Source: an uncultured Hydrogenophaga sp. (GTDB taxonomy: Bacteria > Pseudomonadota > Gammaproteobacteria > Burkholderiales > Burkholderiaceae_C). From it: 64,000 nucleotides of DNA. Within the stretch, counting starts at the first letter, position 1, and each line of letters opens with the position of its first letter. The translations under genes were made by a program, and so were the position numbers. The stretch lies in the NCBI RefSeq assembly GCF_958439165.1, contig NZ_OY288115.1, positions 62,001-126,000 of the forward strand, read 5' to 3'. Under the pieces are notes generated by a model. It was not told the DNA's origin. It did not search any database and saw nothing but the letters and a program-made list of their open reading frames with translations. This document shows positions 41,293 through 50,499 of this stretch, piece by piece.

Positions 41293-42090
41293 TCAGCGCG
41301 GCCTCAGCTGGTCGGGGTTCGGGCAGCCCAAGGCCGCTGAAATCTCGCTGGCGGTCGCCCTGAGTCGGGGCAGCCAGCTTTCGTCGATGCGGTCCGCCGG
41401 AGCAGAGATGGAAAGACCCGCGACCAGCCGGTGCTGGTCGTCATAGATGCCGGCTGCCATGCAGCGCACACCCAGTTCCAGTTCTTCGTTGTCGCGGGCG
41501 ACCCCCAGCTGACGGCACTGGCTCAGCTCCCGTTCCAGTGCGGGCAACTGGGTCAGGCTGTTGCGGGTGTTGCCGGCCAGCCCGGTGCGTGTAGCGTACG
41601 AGCGCAGACGTTGGGGCTCTTCATCGGCCAGGAACAGTTTGCCCACCGAGGTGAGATGCAACGGCGCTCTGCCGCCGATGGCCCGAACCACCTGCATGCC
41701 GGAGCGTTCGCTGTAGGCCCGCTCGACATAAACAATCTCGTCTCCCTGCCGCACGCTGAGATTGACCGGCTGCTGGATCTGCTTGTGCAGTTCGCGCATG
41801 GGAGCCAGTGCGGCGTCGCGCACGCTTAGGCGGGCCTTGACCAGATTGCCCAGCTCCAGCAGGCGCATGCCCAGCCGGTAGCTGCCCGCTTCGGGCCGGT
41901 CGACGAAGCGGCCGATCGTGAGGTCGTTCAGGATGCGGTGGGCCGTGGAGGGATGCAGGCCCGTCTTTTCGCTGATTTCCTTCAGCGAGACCGGTTCTTC
42001 GCGGGAGGCCAGCACCTCCAGCAGGTTGAACATGCGTTCGATCACCTGCACGGTGGGTACTGCGGGTGCGGATTCAGTTCGTTTGTTCAT
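41293..42090 (-). CDS. IclR family transcriptional regulator
   Basis: A 265-residue regulator. The N-terminal winged helix-turn-helix (VIERMFNLLEVLASREEPVSLKEISEKTG, near residues 16-45, and HPSTAHRILNDL) is followed by an effector-binding IclR domain with VRQGDEIVYVERA, LHLTSVGKLFLA, and ELELGVRCMAAGIYDD. The effector and targets are unknown; no catabolic operon is adjacent, and the divergent region contains only 73 bp to bpt, which reads in the same direction. It could regulate distant genes. Confidence 0.92.
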   Translation of the reverse strand: MNKRTESAPAVPTVQVIERMFNLLEVLASREEPVSLKEISEKTGLHPSTAHRILNDLTIGRFVDRPEAGSYRLGMRLLELGNLVKARLSVRDAALAPMRELHKQIQQPVNLSVRQGDEIVYVERAYSERSGMQVVRAIGGRAPLHLTSVGKLFLADEEPQRLRSYATRTGLAGNTRNSLTQLPALERELSQCRQLGVARDNEELELGVRCMAAGIYDDQHRLVAGLSISAPADRIDESWLPRLRATASEISAALGCPNPDQLRPR

Positions 42091-42163
42091 GGCTTGAAGG
42101 CCTGATCTTACGAGATGAAATGCGCTCCCGTAAGTCGGGTCTGCTGCAGGCGCAGGCCCGCAA

Positions 42164-42901
42164 TCAGGTTTGTTCGGTCCAGCGACCGTCCACCAGGAGC
42201 TCGTGGGGGTGGAAGCTGGCCTTGTAGTTCATCTTGGGACTCTGGCGGATCCAGTACCCCAGATAGACGTGCGGCAGTTCCAGTGCGCGGGCCTGACGGA
42301 TCTGCCACAGGATGCTGTAGCTGCCATAGCTGGCGCGGTCGTCCGGCTCGTAGAACGTGTAGACCGCCGACAGACCGTCGTTGAGCACGTCGACGATCGA
42401 CACCATCTTGAGTTTCGATGCGTTGCCGTCGGCATCCGGCTCATGGAATTCGATCAGCCGGGAATTGACCCGGCTCTGGAGCAGGAACTGGGCGTACTGG
42501 TCCACGCTGTCCTGGTCCATGCCCCCGCCGGAATGACGGCTGTTCTGGTAGCGCAGGTAGAGGTCGTAGTGCTCCGGCACAAAACCCAGCTTGAGCACCC
42601 GAGTGACCAGGCCGGCATGCTGCTTCTCGGCCCGACGCTGGCTGCGGCTGGGCTGGAAGCGGGCCACTGGCAGCCGCAACGGCACGCAGGCCTGGCAGCC
42701 ATCGCAGTACGGCCGGTAGGTGAACATGCCGCTGCGTCGGAAACCATGGGTGACCAGGTCCGAGTAGGCGTCGCTGTGGATCAGATGGCTCGGCGTGGCC
42801 ACCTGCGAGCGTGCCATCTGTCCGTCCAGGTAACTGCACGGGTAGGGCGCCGTCGCGTAAAACTGCAGCGCCTGTAGCGGGAGTTCTTTGGGGTGGGTCA
42901 C
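42164..42901 (-). CDS. bpt: Leucyltransferase/arginyltransferase-like (Bpt)
   Basis: A 245-residue aminoacyl-tRNA-protein transferase of the bacterial Bpt type, related to eukaryotic ATE1. Bacterial Bpt enzymes add Leu to proteins with N-terminal Asp or Glu, marking them for ClpS-ClpAP. The Cys-rich motif YRPYCDGCQACVPLR lies near residues 62-76; RYQNSRHSGGGMD near 117 and YLGYWIRQSPKMNYKA near 215 are characteristic. The start is a GTG at 42901 that overlaps the aat stop codon (GTGA), so translation of the two transferases is likely coupled. Databases often call it arginyltransferase, but tRNA specificity in bacteria is for Leu. Confidence 0.93.
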   Translation of the reverse strand: MTHPKELPLQALQFYATAPYPCSYLDGQMARSQVATPSHLIHSDAYSDLVTHGFRRSGMFTYRPYCDGCQACVPLRLPVARFQPSRSQRRAEKQHAGLVTRVLKLGFVPEHYDLYLRYQNSRHSGGGMDQDSVDQYAQFLLQSRVNSRLIEFHEPDADGNASKLKMVSIVDVLNDGLSAVYTFYEPDDRASYGSYSILWQIRQARALELPHVYLGYWIRQSPKMNYKASFHPHELLVDGRWTEQT

Positions 42902-43668
42902 GCGGGCCGGCGGGCGTCGTTGAACAGTGCGTCCCAGTATACGGGCGTGAATTCCCAGGTGGGAGCAGCCAGCGGCAATGCCAGCTTCAGGTGCTGCACG
43001 AAGTCGGTGCGGGGCAGCACCCGGCCGCCCAGCGACGCCAGGTGAGCCGTGTTCTGCTGGCAGTCGATCAGGGGAACCCGCTTGACCCGGCAGAACGCCA
43101 CCAGCGCTGCGAGTGCGATCTTGGAAGCATCGGGCAGCCGGCTGAACATCGATTCCCCGTAGATCATGGCGCCCAGATTGACGCAGTACAGCCCGCCGAC
43201 CATGTCACCGTCAATCCAGGTCTCGACGCTGTGGGCCAGGCCCGCCTGGTGCAGCCGGACGTATGCCTGCGCCATCGCGGGGAGTATCCAGGTGCCATCC
43301 TGACCGCTGCGGGGCGTGTGCGCGCAGGCCCGGATGACACGGTCGAAATCGTGGTCGACCCGAATCTCCAGGCGGCCGGTCGTCATCAACTTCTGGATGG
43401 TCTTGCGCAAGGACCGGTGGAGCCGGAACTCTGCCGTCTGCAGAACCATTCGCGGGTCGGTGCTCCACCAGAGCACGGGCTGGCCCGCGCTGTACCAGGG
43501 AAAGATGCCGCGGGTGTAGGCCGCCACCAGCGTGGGTACATCCAGCACGCCGCCGGCGGCGAGCAGTCCGGGGGCGGGATCGGAAGGTCCCCAGGCTTCG
43601 TCCACCGGCGGAAAGTCCTGCCCTGGCTCCAGCCAGGGGAGGGCGCGCGTGGGTGGTGTGAGCGTCAT
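42898..43668 (-). CDS. aat: Leucyl/phenylalanyl-tRNA-protein transferase
   Basis: A 256-residue enzyme that adds Leu or Phe to proteins beginning with Lys or Arg, in the N-degron pathway. Key segments: GIFPWYSAGQPVLWWSTDPRMV near residue 55, TWILPAMAQAYVRLHQAG near 125, HSVETWIDGDMVGGLYCVNLGAMIYGE split over residues 142-168, and MFSRLPDASKIALAALV. Length is typical. Its last base triplet overlaps bpt, and the pair processes both basic and acidic N-termini for ClpS-ClpAP, which is encoded elsewhere. VanZ-like gene lies 16 bases upstream on the same strand. Confidence 0.95.
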   Translation of the reverse strand: MTLTPPTRALPWLEPGQDFPPVDEAWGPSDPAPGLLAAGGVLDVPTLVAAYTRGIFPWYSAGQPVLWWSTDPRMVLQTAEFRLHRSLRKTIQKLMTTGRLEIRVDHDFDRVIRACAHTPRSGQDGTWILPAMAQAYVRLHQAGLAHSVETWIDGDMVGGLYCVNLGAMIYGESMFSRLPDASKIALAALVAFCRVKRVPLIDCQQNTAHLASLGGRVLPRTDFVQHLKLALPLAAPTWEFTPVYWDALFNDARRPA

Positions 43669-43684
43669 GAGAAAGGCAAATGGC

Positions 43685-44056
43685 TCAGGGCCCGGGTCGC
43701 TCAGCAGCGGGTCTGGCCATGCGCCAGATCAGCAGCACCACGGCAATGCCCAGGATGTCGGCCGCCAGGTCGGCCAGATCGCCGTGGCGCCAGCCGCTCC
43801 AGGCCTGCAGCACCTCGATCACGGCTCCCCAGATGCCCAGTCCCAGAGCCAGACGCGCACCGTCGTCGCGCCAGCGGTGAGACATCAGGCCGCAGAACAT
43901 CAGCCAGCCGAAGCCAGCTGCATGCTGGGCCTTGTCCCATATATCGAAGGCCAGATCGGGCAGCTGCCGGGTCGGCAGCAGTGAGCCGACGGTGACGAGA
44001 AGGAGGCTGAGCCCGAATGCCAGCCTCCAGGCCAGGCGAAAAGTGGGAAAACGCAT
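43685..44056 (-). CDS. VanZ-like membrane protein
   Basis: A 123-residue membrane protein with about four hydrophobic segments and the VanZ-family pattern DIWDKAQHAAGFGWLMF near residue 38 and EVLQAWSGWRHGDLADLAADILG near 80, which contains the charged residues typical of the family (IE-Q...R...D..D...N/D). VanZ proteins confer teicoplanin resistance in enterococci, but most members have unknown roles. I chose ATG 44054-44056 because it begins the first membrane segment; the open frame extends farther upstream into the pilus promoter region. It precedes aat on the same strand by 16 bases. Confidence 0.8.
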   Translation of the reverse strand: MRFPTFRLAWRLAFGLSLLLVTVGSLLPTRQLPDLAFDIWDKAQHAAGFGWLMFCGLMSHRWRDDGARLALGLGIWGAVIEVLQAWSGWRHGDLADLAADILGIAVVLLIWRMARPAAERPGP

Positions 44057-44094
44057 GGGGCCGTGACTTCGACGCGCGGTCAAAACGATTGGTT

Positions 44095-44115
44095 GTACGG
44101 TTGAATGTACCGTAC
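44095..44115. promoter_or_regulatory. Inverted repeat upstream of the pilus operon
   Basis: A perfect inverted repeat GTACGGT-N7-ACCGTAC (44095-44115), immediately followed by a related CCGGTACC (44122-44129). Arms are centred 14 bases apart, slightly more than one helical turn, as expected for a dimeric regulator. It lies between the divergent VanZ-like gene and fimT in a 136-bp control region. The regulator is unknown. Confidence 0.45.
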
Positions 44116-44192
44116 CCCCTACCGGTACCATCCTGTCATAGTTTTTTACACATGGGGGTATCCCGTATCGGGTTGCTCCATTCACCAACGAA

Positions 44193-44822
44193 ATGAACAC
44201 GCCCACCGCCAGTCTCAGCCATCTGCCGAGCCGTCAACAGGCCGGAGTGACGCTGATCGAGGTGCTCGCCGCGATCTTGATAATGGGTGTGATTGTCGGT
44301 CTGGGCGGTCCTTCTTTCGTCCAGTTCGTCCAGAACACCCGCGTTGAGACCCGGTCCAACGCCGTGTTGCAGCTGGTCAATCAGGCGCGGGGCGAGGCGG
44401 CTGCCCAACGCAGGATCGTGACCGTCTGCGGCAGTCTGAACGGGGCGGCCTGCAACGCGACCGCCCCTGCATGGTCCACGTTCGTGGTCAGCTTCCTGGA
44501 TTGCAACGGCAACGGAGCCGTCGACGCGGTGGTGGCCGGTGCTGCCTGCAACGACCGCATCCTTCAAAGCATCGAGAACGGCAGTCCGGGCGTGACGACC
44601 CGTGTGGCCGGCTTCAACAACGACCGATTCAGCTTCAACACCCAGGGGTTCCTCGTGGTCCCCGGGAACGGAACCATCCGGTTTTGCGATTCCCGTGGCG
44701 CCACCTCCGCGCGGGCATGGCTCATGACGCCGACAGGGCGACTCAATACCGCCGCCGATACCAACAACCCAGTCGATGGAGTGGTGAATGACCACACTAA
44801 TGCCAACGTCACCTGCCCCTGA
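44193..44822 (+). CDS. fimT: GspH/FimT-type minor pilin
   Basis: A 209-residue type IV minor pilin. The prepilin peptidase site is Gly18-Val19 with the class III motif AG-VTLIEVLAAILIMGVIVGL; Glu at +5 is present, as needed for pilus incorporation. The remainder has the GspH/FimT domain with repeated Cys (VCGSLNGAACNATAP, LDCNGNGAV, AACNDR, FCDSRG) that may form disulfides in the globular head. It is the first gene of fimT-pilV-pilW-pilX-pilY1-pilE and overlaps pilV by 35 bases. The ribosome site is weak. Minor pilins prime pilus assembly. Confidence 0.88.
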   Translation: MNTPTASLSHLPSRQQAGVTLIEVLAAILIMGVIVGLGGPSFVQFVQNTRVETRSNAVLQLVNQARGEAAAQRRIVTVCGSLNGAACNATAPAWSTFVVSFLDCNGNGAVDAVVAGAACNDRILQSIENGSPGVTTRVAGFNNDRFSFNTQGFLVVPGNGTIRFCDSRGATSARAWLMTPTGRLNTAADTNNPVDGVVNDHTNANVTCP

Positions 44823-45438
44823 CGTTTCGCGGCGCCGGACCGCTCAGGGCGGATTCGCGCTGATCGAGATCATGGTCACCGTGCTGGTGATCACGTTCGG
44901 TCTGATCAGCCTGGCCGGGCTGCAGCTGGCCACCAAAAGTGGCGGCAACACCTCTTACCAGCGCACGCTGGCGCTGACCGTCGCAAACGAAATGATCGAG
45001 CGCGTCAGTCTCAACCCCAGTCAGGCCGCCGCCTACCACACCGGGCTGGGCACCGGGCTCGGCCGGGGCAGTCTTGGGGCGGTCGGCACCGACTGCACTG
45101 TGGCAGCCAACAGTTGCACTCCTGCCCAGCTGGCAGCCTGGGACCTCTGGAACTGGGAACGTCGCCTGGACGGCGCCGGCATCCTTGATGTCAACAACAA
45201 CGACACGTCCGGCCTGCTCGAGGCTCGCGGGTGCGTGGTGTTCACGTCCGACGGCGCTGCTTCGCCCAATTCGGGTCAGTTGCGGGTGATCGTCAGCTGG
45301 CGTGCGCTGACCGACACCACCGACGCAGCCACAACCGCTGCCACCACCTGTGGAGCGGTCGGCACCGGTACGGATGCCGGCCGGCAACAGGTCGTGCTCA
45401 ACAGCTACGTGATCAACCCTGGGGACTACGCGCCATGA
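44788..45438 (+). CDS. pilV: Type IV pilus minor pilin PilV
   Basis: A 216-residue minor pilin, part of the PilVWXE-FimT priming complex. The prepilin cleavage site is after Gly22 (QGG-FALIEIMVTVLVITFGLISLAG) with the conserved Glu at +5. The segment GNTSYQRTLALTVANEMIERV is typical of PilV proteins. A second in-frame ATG at 44800 (MPTS) is an alternative start. It overlaps fimT at its 5' end and its stop overlaps the pilW start (ATGA). The pattern of Cys near residues 98, 106 and 145 suggests disulfides. Confidence 0.9.
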   Translation: MTTLMPTSPAPDVSRRRTAQGGFALIEIMVTVLVITFGLISLAGLQLATKSGGNTSYQRTLALTVANEMIERVSLNPSQAAAYHTGLGTGLGRGSLGAVGTDCTVAANSCTPAQLAAWDLWNWERRLDGAGILDVNNNDTSGLLEARGCVVFTSDGAASPNSGQLRVIVSWRALTDTTDAATTAATTCGAVGTGTDAGRQQVVLNSYVINPGDYAP

Positions 45439-46445
45439 GGCAACAGAAGCACGCACCCGCTCGCCGCTCCAGGGGTCTGACACTGCTCGAACTGCTGGTT
45501 GCGCTGTCGATCGGCATCTTTCTGGTCGGTGGAGTGATCTCACTGTTTCTGGCCTCCAAGCGGTCGTACACCGAAACCGACCGGTTCTCCCGTGTGGCTG
45601 AATCGGGCCGATTTGCCCTCGTGACGCTGGGGCGCGACCTGCGTCAGGCAGGCTTCTTCGGGGCAGCAGGGCTGGCCAATCTGAGCACCGATCCCGACAC
45701 GGGTGCCGTCGTCGGAGACTGCACCGCACCGGCAGACGCCTACGGATTCGGCACCTATTTCCAGGTGGTGCGTGCCAGTGCAGCCGGGGTGGCCGTCGGA
45801 TGTGTCACCGATGCGGTGCCCAATTCAGACGTGATCATCATCAAGGCCGTCAGAGCCGTTCCGCTCACGGACGGCGCCCGGGACAACAGGGCCGACGACG
45901 ACGGGATCATCGACAGGCCCGAAGCCATCAACAACCAGCGGGCTTACATCCTGGCCAACACCGATCGTGGTGTGCTGTTCCGCGGCAACGACGGAACGCC
46001 GCCGACCATCACGGCAGGGGGCGATGTTCCTCAGGGCGAAGCGTGGCAGTACCAGGCATTCGTGTACTACGTGCGCGCCACCGGCAACGTGCCGACGCTC
46101 AGCCGCAAGACCCTGGGATGGAACGGGGCCAACATGGCCATCCTCACCGAGGACCTGGTGCAGGGTGTTGAACAGATGCGTGTCCTGCTCGGCGAAGACA
46201 GGACGAACGACGGCAACGTGGATGTGCTCGTGGATGCCACGGCGGTCGTCGACTGGACCCGTGTGCTCTCCGCCCAGCCGAACCTTCTGCTGCGCAGTGT
46301 CGAGCCTGAACCCGGCTATGTCGATGACCGTACCTATGTCCTGGCCGGTACCAATTTCACCCCGGGAGGATCGTTCCGGCGGTTGGTGATTTCCGAGACC
46401 GTGTCCATGCGGAACTCGGTTTTCCTGGTTCGTTCCGGATTCTGA
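45435..46445 (+). CDS. pilW: Type IV pilus minor pilin PilW
   Basis: A 336-residue minor pilin. It begins MRQQKHAPARRSRG-LTLLELLVALSIGIFLVGG, with cleavage after Gly14 and Glu at +5. The PilW-like region GRFALVTLGRDLRQAGFFGAA follows near residue 55. The start at 45435 overlaps the pilV stop (ATGA), and it ends 2 bases before pilX. The frame is open farther upstream, but the overlap and prepilin signal fix the start. Length is normal for betaproteobacterial PilW. Confidence 0.9.
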   Translation: MRQQKHAPARRSRGLTLLELLVALSIGIFLVGGVISLFLASKRSYTETDRFSRVAESGRFALVTLGRDLRQAGFFGAAGLANLSTDPDTGAVVGDCTAPADAYGFGTYFQVVRASAAGVAVGCVTDAVPNSDVIIIKAVRAVPLTDGARDNRADDDGIIDRPEAINNQRAYILANTDRGVLFRGNDGTPPTITAGGDVPQGEAWQYQAFVYYVRATGNVPTLSRKTLGWNGANMAILTEDLVQGVEQMRVLLGEDRTNDGNVDVLVDATAVVDWTRVLSAQPNLLLRSVEPEPGYVDDRTYVLAGTNFTPGGSFRRLVISETVSMRNSVFLVRSGF

Positions 46446-46447
46446 AC

Positions 46448-46948
46448 ATGACGCAAGTTGCATATCGATCACGAGCTTCAAGGCCCCACCAGCAGGGCGC
46501 AGTGCTGGCCATCACCATGGTTCTGCTGGTGGTGGTGGCCCTGCTGGCTGCTTACGCGGCCTCGAACGTGAATTCCGATCTCCGCATGGTCCGCAACCTG
46601 CAGGAATCGGTTCGTTCGCTGAACTCTGCAGAAGCCGGAACGTCGGCGCTGATCAAGGCGATCTTCGACACGCCCGCACTGCTCAACGGGACCAGCAACG
46701 CGGACCCGCTGGCCGGGGTCAATCCGAACCCGCTGGTGAATGTGACCAACCGGGGCGATGACGTCGTCGACCTGAACGTGGTCAACACGGTTCGGGAGGG
46801 GAGCTGCCCGCGCTCGGAAGCCGGCACCAGCGCCCGCGTGATCGTTTGTGACCACTACCGCATCGAGTCGGAGCACACGTCCGACTTTGCGCGGACGAAG
46901 GTCGATGAAGGTGTCTTTGCAGAGGTCATCGGGCGCACCGCGCCCTGA
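46448..46948 (+). CDS. pilX: Type IV pilus assembly protein PilX
   Basis: A 166-residue pilin-like protein with the PilX pattern HQQGAVLAITMVLLVVVALLAAYAASN; processing after Gly17 gives Ala-Val-Leu-Ala-Ile with no Glu at +5, a usual feature of PilX/GspK-type tip pilins. Such proteins cap the pseudopilus or pilus tip and interact with PilY1. It starts 2 bases after pilW and ends 13 bases before pilY1. NLQESVRSLNSAEAGTSALIK is the conserved helical part. Confidence 0.88.
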   Translation: MTQVAYRSRASRPHQQGAVLAITMVLLVVVALLAAYAASNVNSDLRMVRNLQESVRSLNSAEAGTSALIKAIFDTPALLNGTSNADPLAGVNPNPLVNVTNRGDDVVDLNVVNTVREGSCPRSEAGTSARVIVCDHYRIESEHTSDFARTKVDEGVFAEVIGRTAP

Positions 46949-46961
46949 TCCAGGAGAGGAA

Positions 46962-49900
46962 ATGATGTACCAGAAACAACTGTCCGGCTGGCGCATGCTG
47001 CCGCGTGTCCTTGCTTCCCTGATGACGGGCCTCCTGCTGACGCAGGCATCCCTGGTGCTCGCAGACGAGACCGAGGTGTTCAGGGCCGACAACGAGAATG
47101 GCAACACCCGTCCGAAGGTGCTGGTCATTTTCGACAACTCGGGTTCGATGGACACCCTCGCTCAGCGCAAGCCGGGTTACAACCCAGCGATCACCTATGA
47201 CCCGGTGCCGGGCATCGTAGATGGACGCCTGTACTGGTCCACCGGCAACCCGGTACGGCCTCCGCCGGTGGACACCAGCAACTGGTTCCCCGAATCGGTG
47301 AACCGCTGCGTGACGTCGTCCAATGCGCTGACCACGGCCGGGCTGTACACCAGTTCGGCGTTCGGCATGTTCAGGGCAGGGAACTGGGTGGCTCTGGCCT
47401 CCACCACGAACGCACCCACCCACGTGGACTGCCGCGCCGACATTGACGCCAGCAACAACGGCAACGGGTCCGGGCAGGCCAACGGGTATCCGCGCAGCAA
47501 CAATGCGACCAACGGGTACGGTACCAACCGTGACCGTGACATCGACAACAGCTGGACCGCGGCCCGGATCTACACCGCCAACTACATGCGCTGGTGGTAC
47601 AGCACCACGCTCGTCGACCGCAGCCGCATGGACGTGGCCCAAGGCGTCATTTCCGACATCGTGAAGAGCAACCCGGACATCGACTTCGGTCTGGCCACGT
47701 TCAACTACAACACCAGCGGCAACACGGACGGTGGCCGGATCATCCGCCGCATCATCGAGAACTCCACCGCGGCGCAGCAGCAAAACGTGGTGGACCTGAT
47801 CAATGGCCTCTTCCCGGGCGGCAACACACCCCTGTGAGAGAGCATGTACGAGGCATTCCGCTACTTCTCCGGCGGTTCGCTCCTGTTCGCCAACGAGAAG
47901 GACGCGCTCAACCGGGATGGTCCTGAGGCTGACGCGCTGGCCGTACGCGCCGGGGGCACCTACGCCTCCCCGGTGGGCGATTGCCAGTACGTGTACGTGA
48001 TCCTGATGACCGACGGCGAGCCGACCTCGGACACCGCGGCCAACACGCTGATCGAGGAGATGACCGGCAAGACCTGCGCGTCGTACGGCGGCACGAAGAA
48101 CTGCATGCCCGAACTGGCCGAGTACATGTACAACGAAGACCTCGATGGTGTCGCCTCCAACGGCATCCAGCGGGCCGTGACCTACACCATCGGCTTTGCC
48201 ACCAACCAGGCACTGCTGAGCACCACCGCGACCCGCGGCGGCGGTCAGTACTACACCGCCGACAACACCGAAGAGCTGACCACCGCCTTCCAGGGCGCGA
48301 TCACCAACATCCTGTCGACCAACGCGTCGTTCACCTCGCCGGCCGTGGCCGTGGATTCCTTCACCCGTACCGAGAGCCGTGACGATGTGTTCTACGCCAT
48401 GTTCCGCCCGACGACGGGGGTGAACTGGCCCGGCAACATCAAGAAGCTGAAAGTGCGGGTGGCGAACAATGGAGCTGCCGCCCTGATCGACAGTGCCGGC
48501 AACGAAGCCATCGACAGCCAGACCGGGTTCATCAAGGAGTCGGCGGTCACCTTCTGGGGCACCAATGCCGACGGACCGCAGGTGGGTGCCGGTGGGGTGG
48601 GGGGCCGGCTGGCCGCCCGCGACCCGGACAGCCGGGTCATCAAGACCAACACCGGCCTCAACGGAGCGCTGCAGGATTTCAGCACTGCCAACATCAACCG
48701 CTCGGCTTACACCCTCAACACCGACAGCCAGCTGCACTCCCTGTTCGACGTGGGGTCTGCCGACGAGTTTTCCGATCTGATCGCCTGGGCGCGGGGCTGG
48801 ACCGACCGCAACAAGACGTCTCGCCGGGAGTGGATCCTGGGCGACATCGTGCACAGCCGTCCCCTGGTGCTGAACTACGGTGCCCGCACGACCGATTTCA
48901 GCAGCAGCAATCCCGATCTGCGTGTGGTGGTCGGCACCAACGCCGGTTTCCTGCACATGTTCAACGCCGCGAACGGCGACGAGAACTGGGCCTTCTTCCC
49001 CAAGGAGCTGACCCGGATCTTCAAGGCCCGCAAGGAAGACCTGCTGGGCGGCAACAAGGTCTGGGGCGTGGATGCGCCGGTGGTGTCCTACCGCTTCGAC
49101 GCCAACCAGGACGGCTCCATCAAGGCCACCGACGGCGACAAGATGTACATCGTCTTCGGTCTGCGCCGTGGTGGTCGTGCCCTGTACGCCATGGACGTGA
49201 CCGATCCGGACAACCCGAGCTTCCTGTGGCGCGTCGGCGCCGACACGGCCGGTTTCTCCGAGCTCGGCCAGACCTGGTCGGTCCCTGTCGTCACCAATGT
49301 CCCCGGCTATGTCGTGGGCGGCGTCCGGCGCCCTGTCCTGATCTTCGGTGCCGGTTACGACGCCGTGAACGACGACATCACCCGGACTGCAAGCGAAACG
49401 ACCGATACCGTCGGGCGAGGTCTGTTCGTGATCGACGTGGCCACCGGTGCCCTGGTGTGGAGTGTGACCCCGGCCGCCAACAGCGCGACCAACAAGCGGG
49501 AAGCCGGGTTCGTTCATGCCATGGCGGCTCCGCCGTCGGTGATCGACAGCAACGGGGACGGTATCGCCGACCGCGTGTACATGCCCGATGTGGGCGGCAA
49601 CGTCTGGCGCATCGACATGCCCGGCAATACCCGGCCTACTGCAGAGACCGAGCAGAACCGCTGGCGTGTCACCAAGCTGGCCAGCCTTGCCAACATCGCG
49701 CTGCTGAACCCGGCACGGCAAGCCGGAGACCGCCGCTTCCTGAGTGAAGTCGACGTGGTCCGGAGCACCTACCGCGGCAGAGCTTTTGACGCGGTCCTGC
49801 TGGGCAGTGGTGACCGGACCAATCCCAAGGCCACTGACAACGCCGATCGCTTCTACATGCTGCGGGATTACCAGGTGTCGCCGTACATCACCGACGCTCC

Positions 49901-50495
49901 CACGACGTTGCAGTGCTCTGCGCTGATCAATCCGAGCAATGACAACCGCTGCAAGCTGCCGATCACCGAGTCTGCGCTGTTCAACGCAACCGACAACAAG
50001 ATCCAGGTCGGGAACGCCACCGAGCAGAACACGGCGCGCAACAGCCTGGCGCAGTCGATGGGCTGGTTCATCACGTTGGGCAGCAGCCTGGGCGAGAAAT
50101 CGCTGTCGGCTGCGACGACCCTGCGCGGAACGACTTTCTTCACGACATTCGCTCCCAGTTCCGCTTCAGCCAACGCGAACATCTGCGAGCCTTCTGCGGG
50201 CACGGGGCGACTTTATGCAGTCAACCTGCAGGACGGATCGGCAACCATTGACTTCAACGGTAACGGAGCCCTGGTCACGGCCGACCGCTCAGCCCTGCTG
50301 GGATCGACGGTTCCTGACTCGCCGTCGCTGTATTTCGCCCGCGATCAGCAGATCCGTCTGCTGTTCCCTGCCGGCGGCGGTCCTGTTGCCGGCACGAGGG
50401 GGGCGGGAGGTTCCAATTGCGGGCCCGGTATGCTGTGCGGACCCAGGGGTCTGAGGCCGGTCGTTCCCACCTACCGCTATGAACAGGAGTATTGA
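46962..50495 (+). CDS. pilY1: Pilus tip adhesin/calcium-dependent retraction factor PilY1, with in-frame TGA
   Basis: PilY1/PilC, a secreted pilus-tip protein that controls retraction and surface adhesion. Counting through the TGA, the gene encodes 1177 residues, the usual size. The start MMYQKQLSGW has a ribosome site (GGAGAGGA) and a signal peptide ending near residue 34. A von Willebrand A domain follows: D58-N-S60-G-S62 of the metal site, Thr289 in GGNTPL, and Asp351 in LMTDGEPT. Codon 292 is TGA (47835-47837), between TPL and ESMYEAFRYFSGG, so the frame reads as two parts: 46962-47837 (291 aa) and 47844-50495 (883 aa from the next ATG). The second part is intact, with the beta-propeller (WILGDIVHSRPLVLNYG, VVVGTNAGFLHMFNAANGD) and a calcium-loop DANQDGSIKATDGD near 712. 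See the finding for interpretation. Confidence 0.85.
47835..47837 (+). other. In-frame TGA codon inside pilY1 (codon 292)
   Basis: The TGA follows the conserved Thr-Pro-Leu of the metal-binding loop in the von Willebrand A domain; the frame is open on both sides for 291 and 885 codons. The next ATG (47844) is 6 bases downstream with GAGAG before it, so reinitiation would make a protein without a signal peptide. A 5-pair hairpin, CCGCU with GGCGG, lies 21-38 bases after the TGA, but its loop lacks the G expected in a bacterial selenocysteine insertion element. Confidence 0.9.
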
Positions 50496-50499
50496 GTTC

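Noticed and set aside
47838..47880. Selenocysteine insertion element after the pilY1 TGA
   Set aside because: The best hairpin (CCGCU/GGCGG) has a loop without the conserved G and few base pairs. It is not sufficient evidence for SelB binding, so I did not annotate it.
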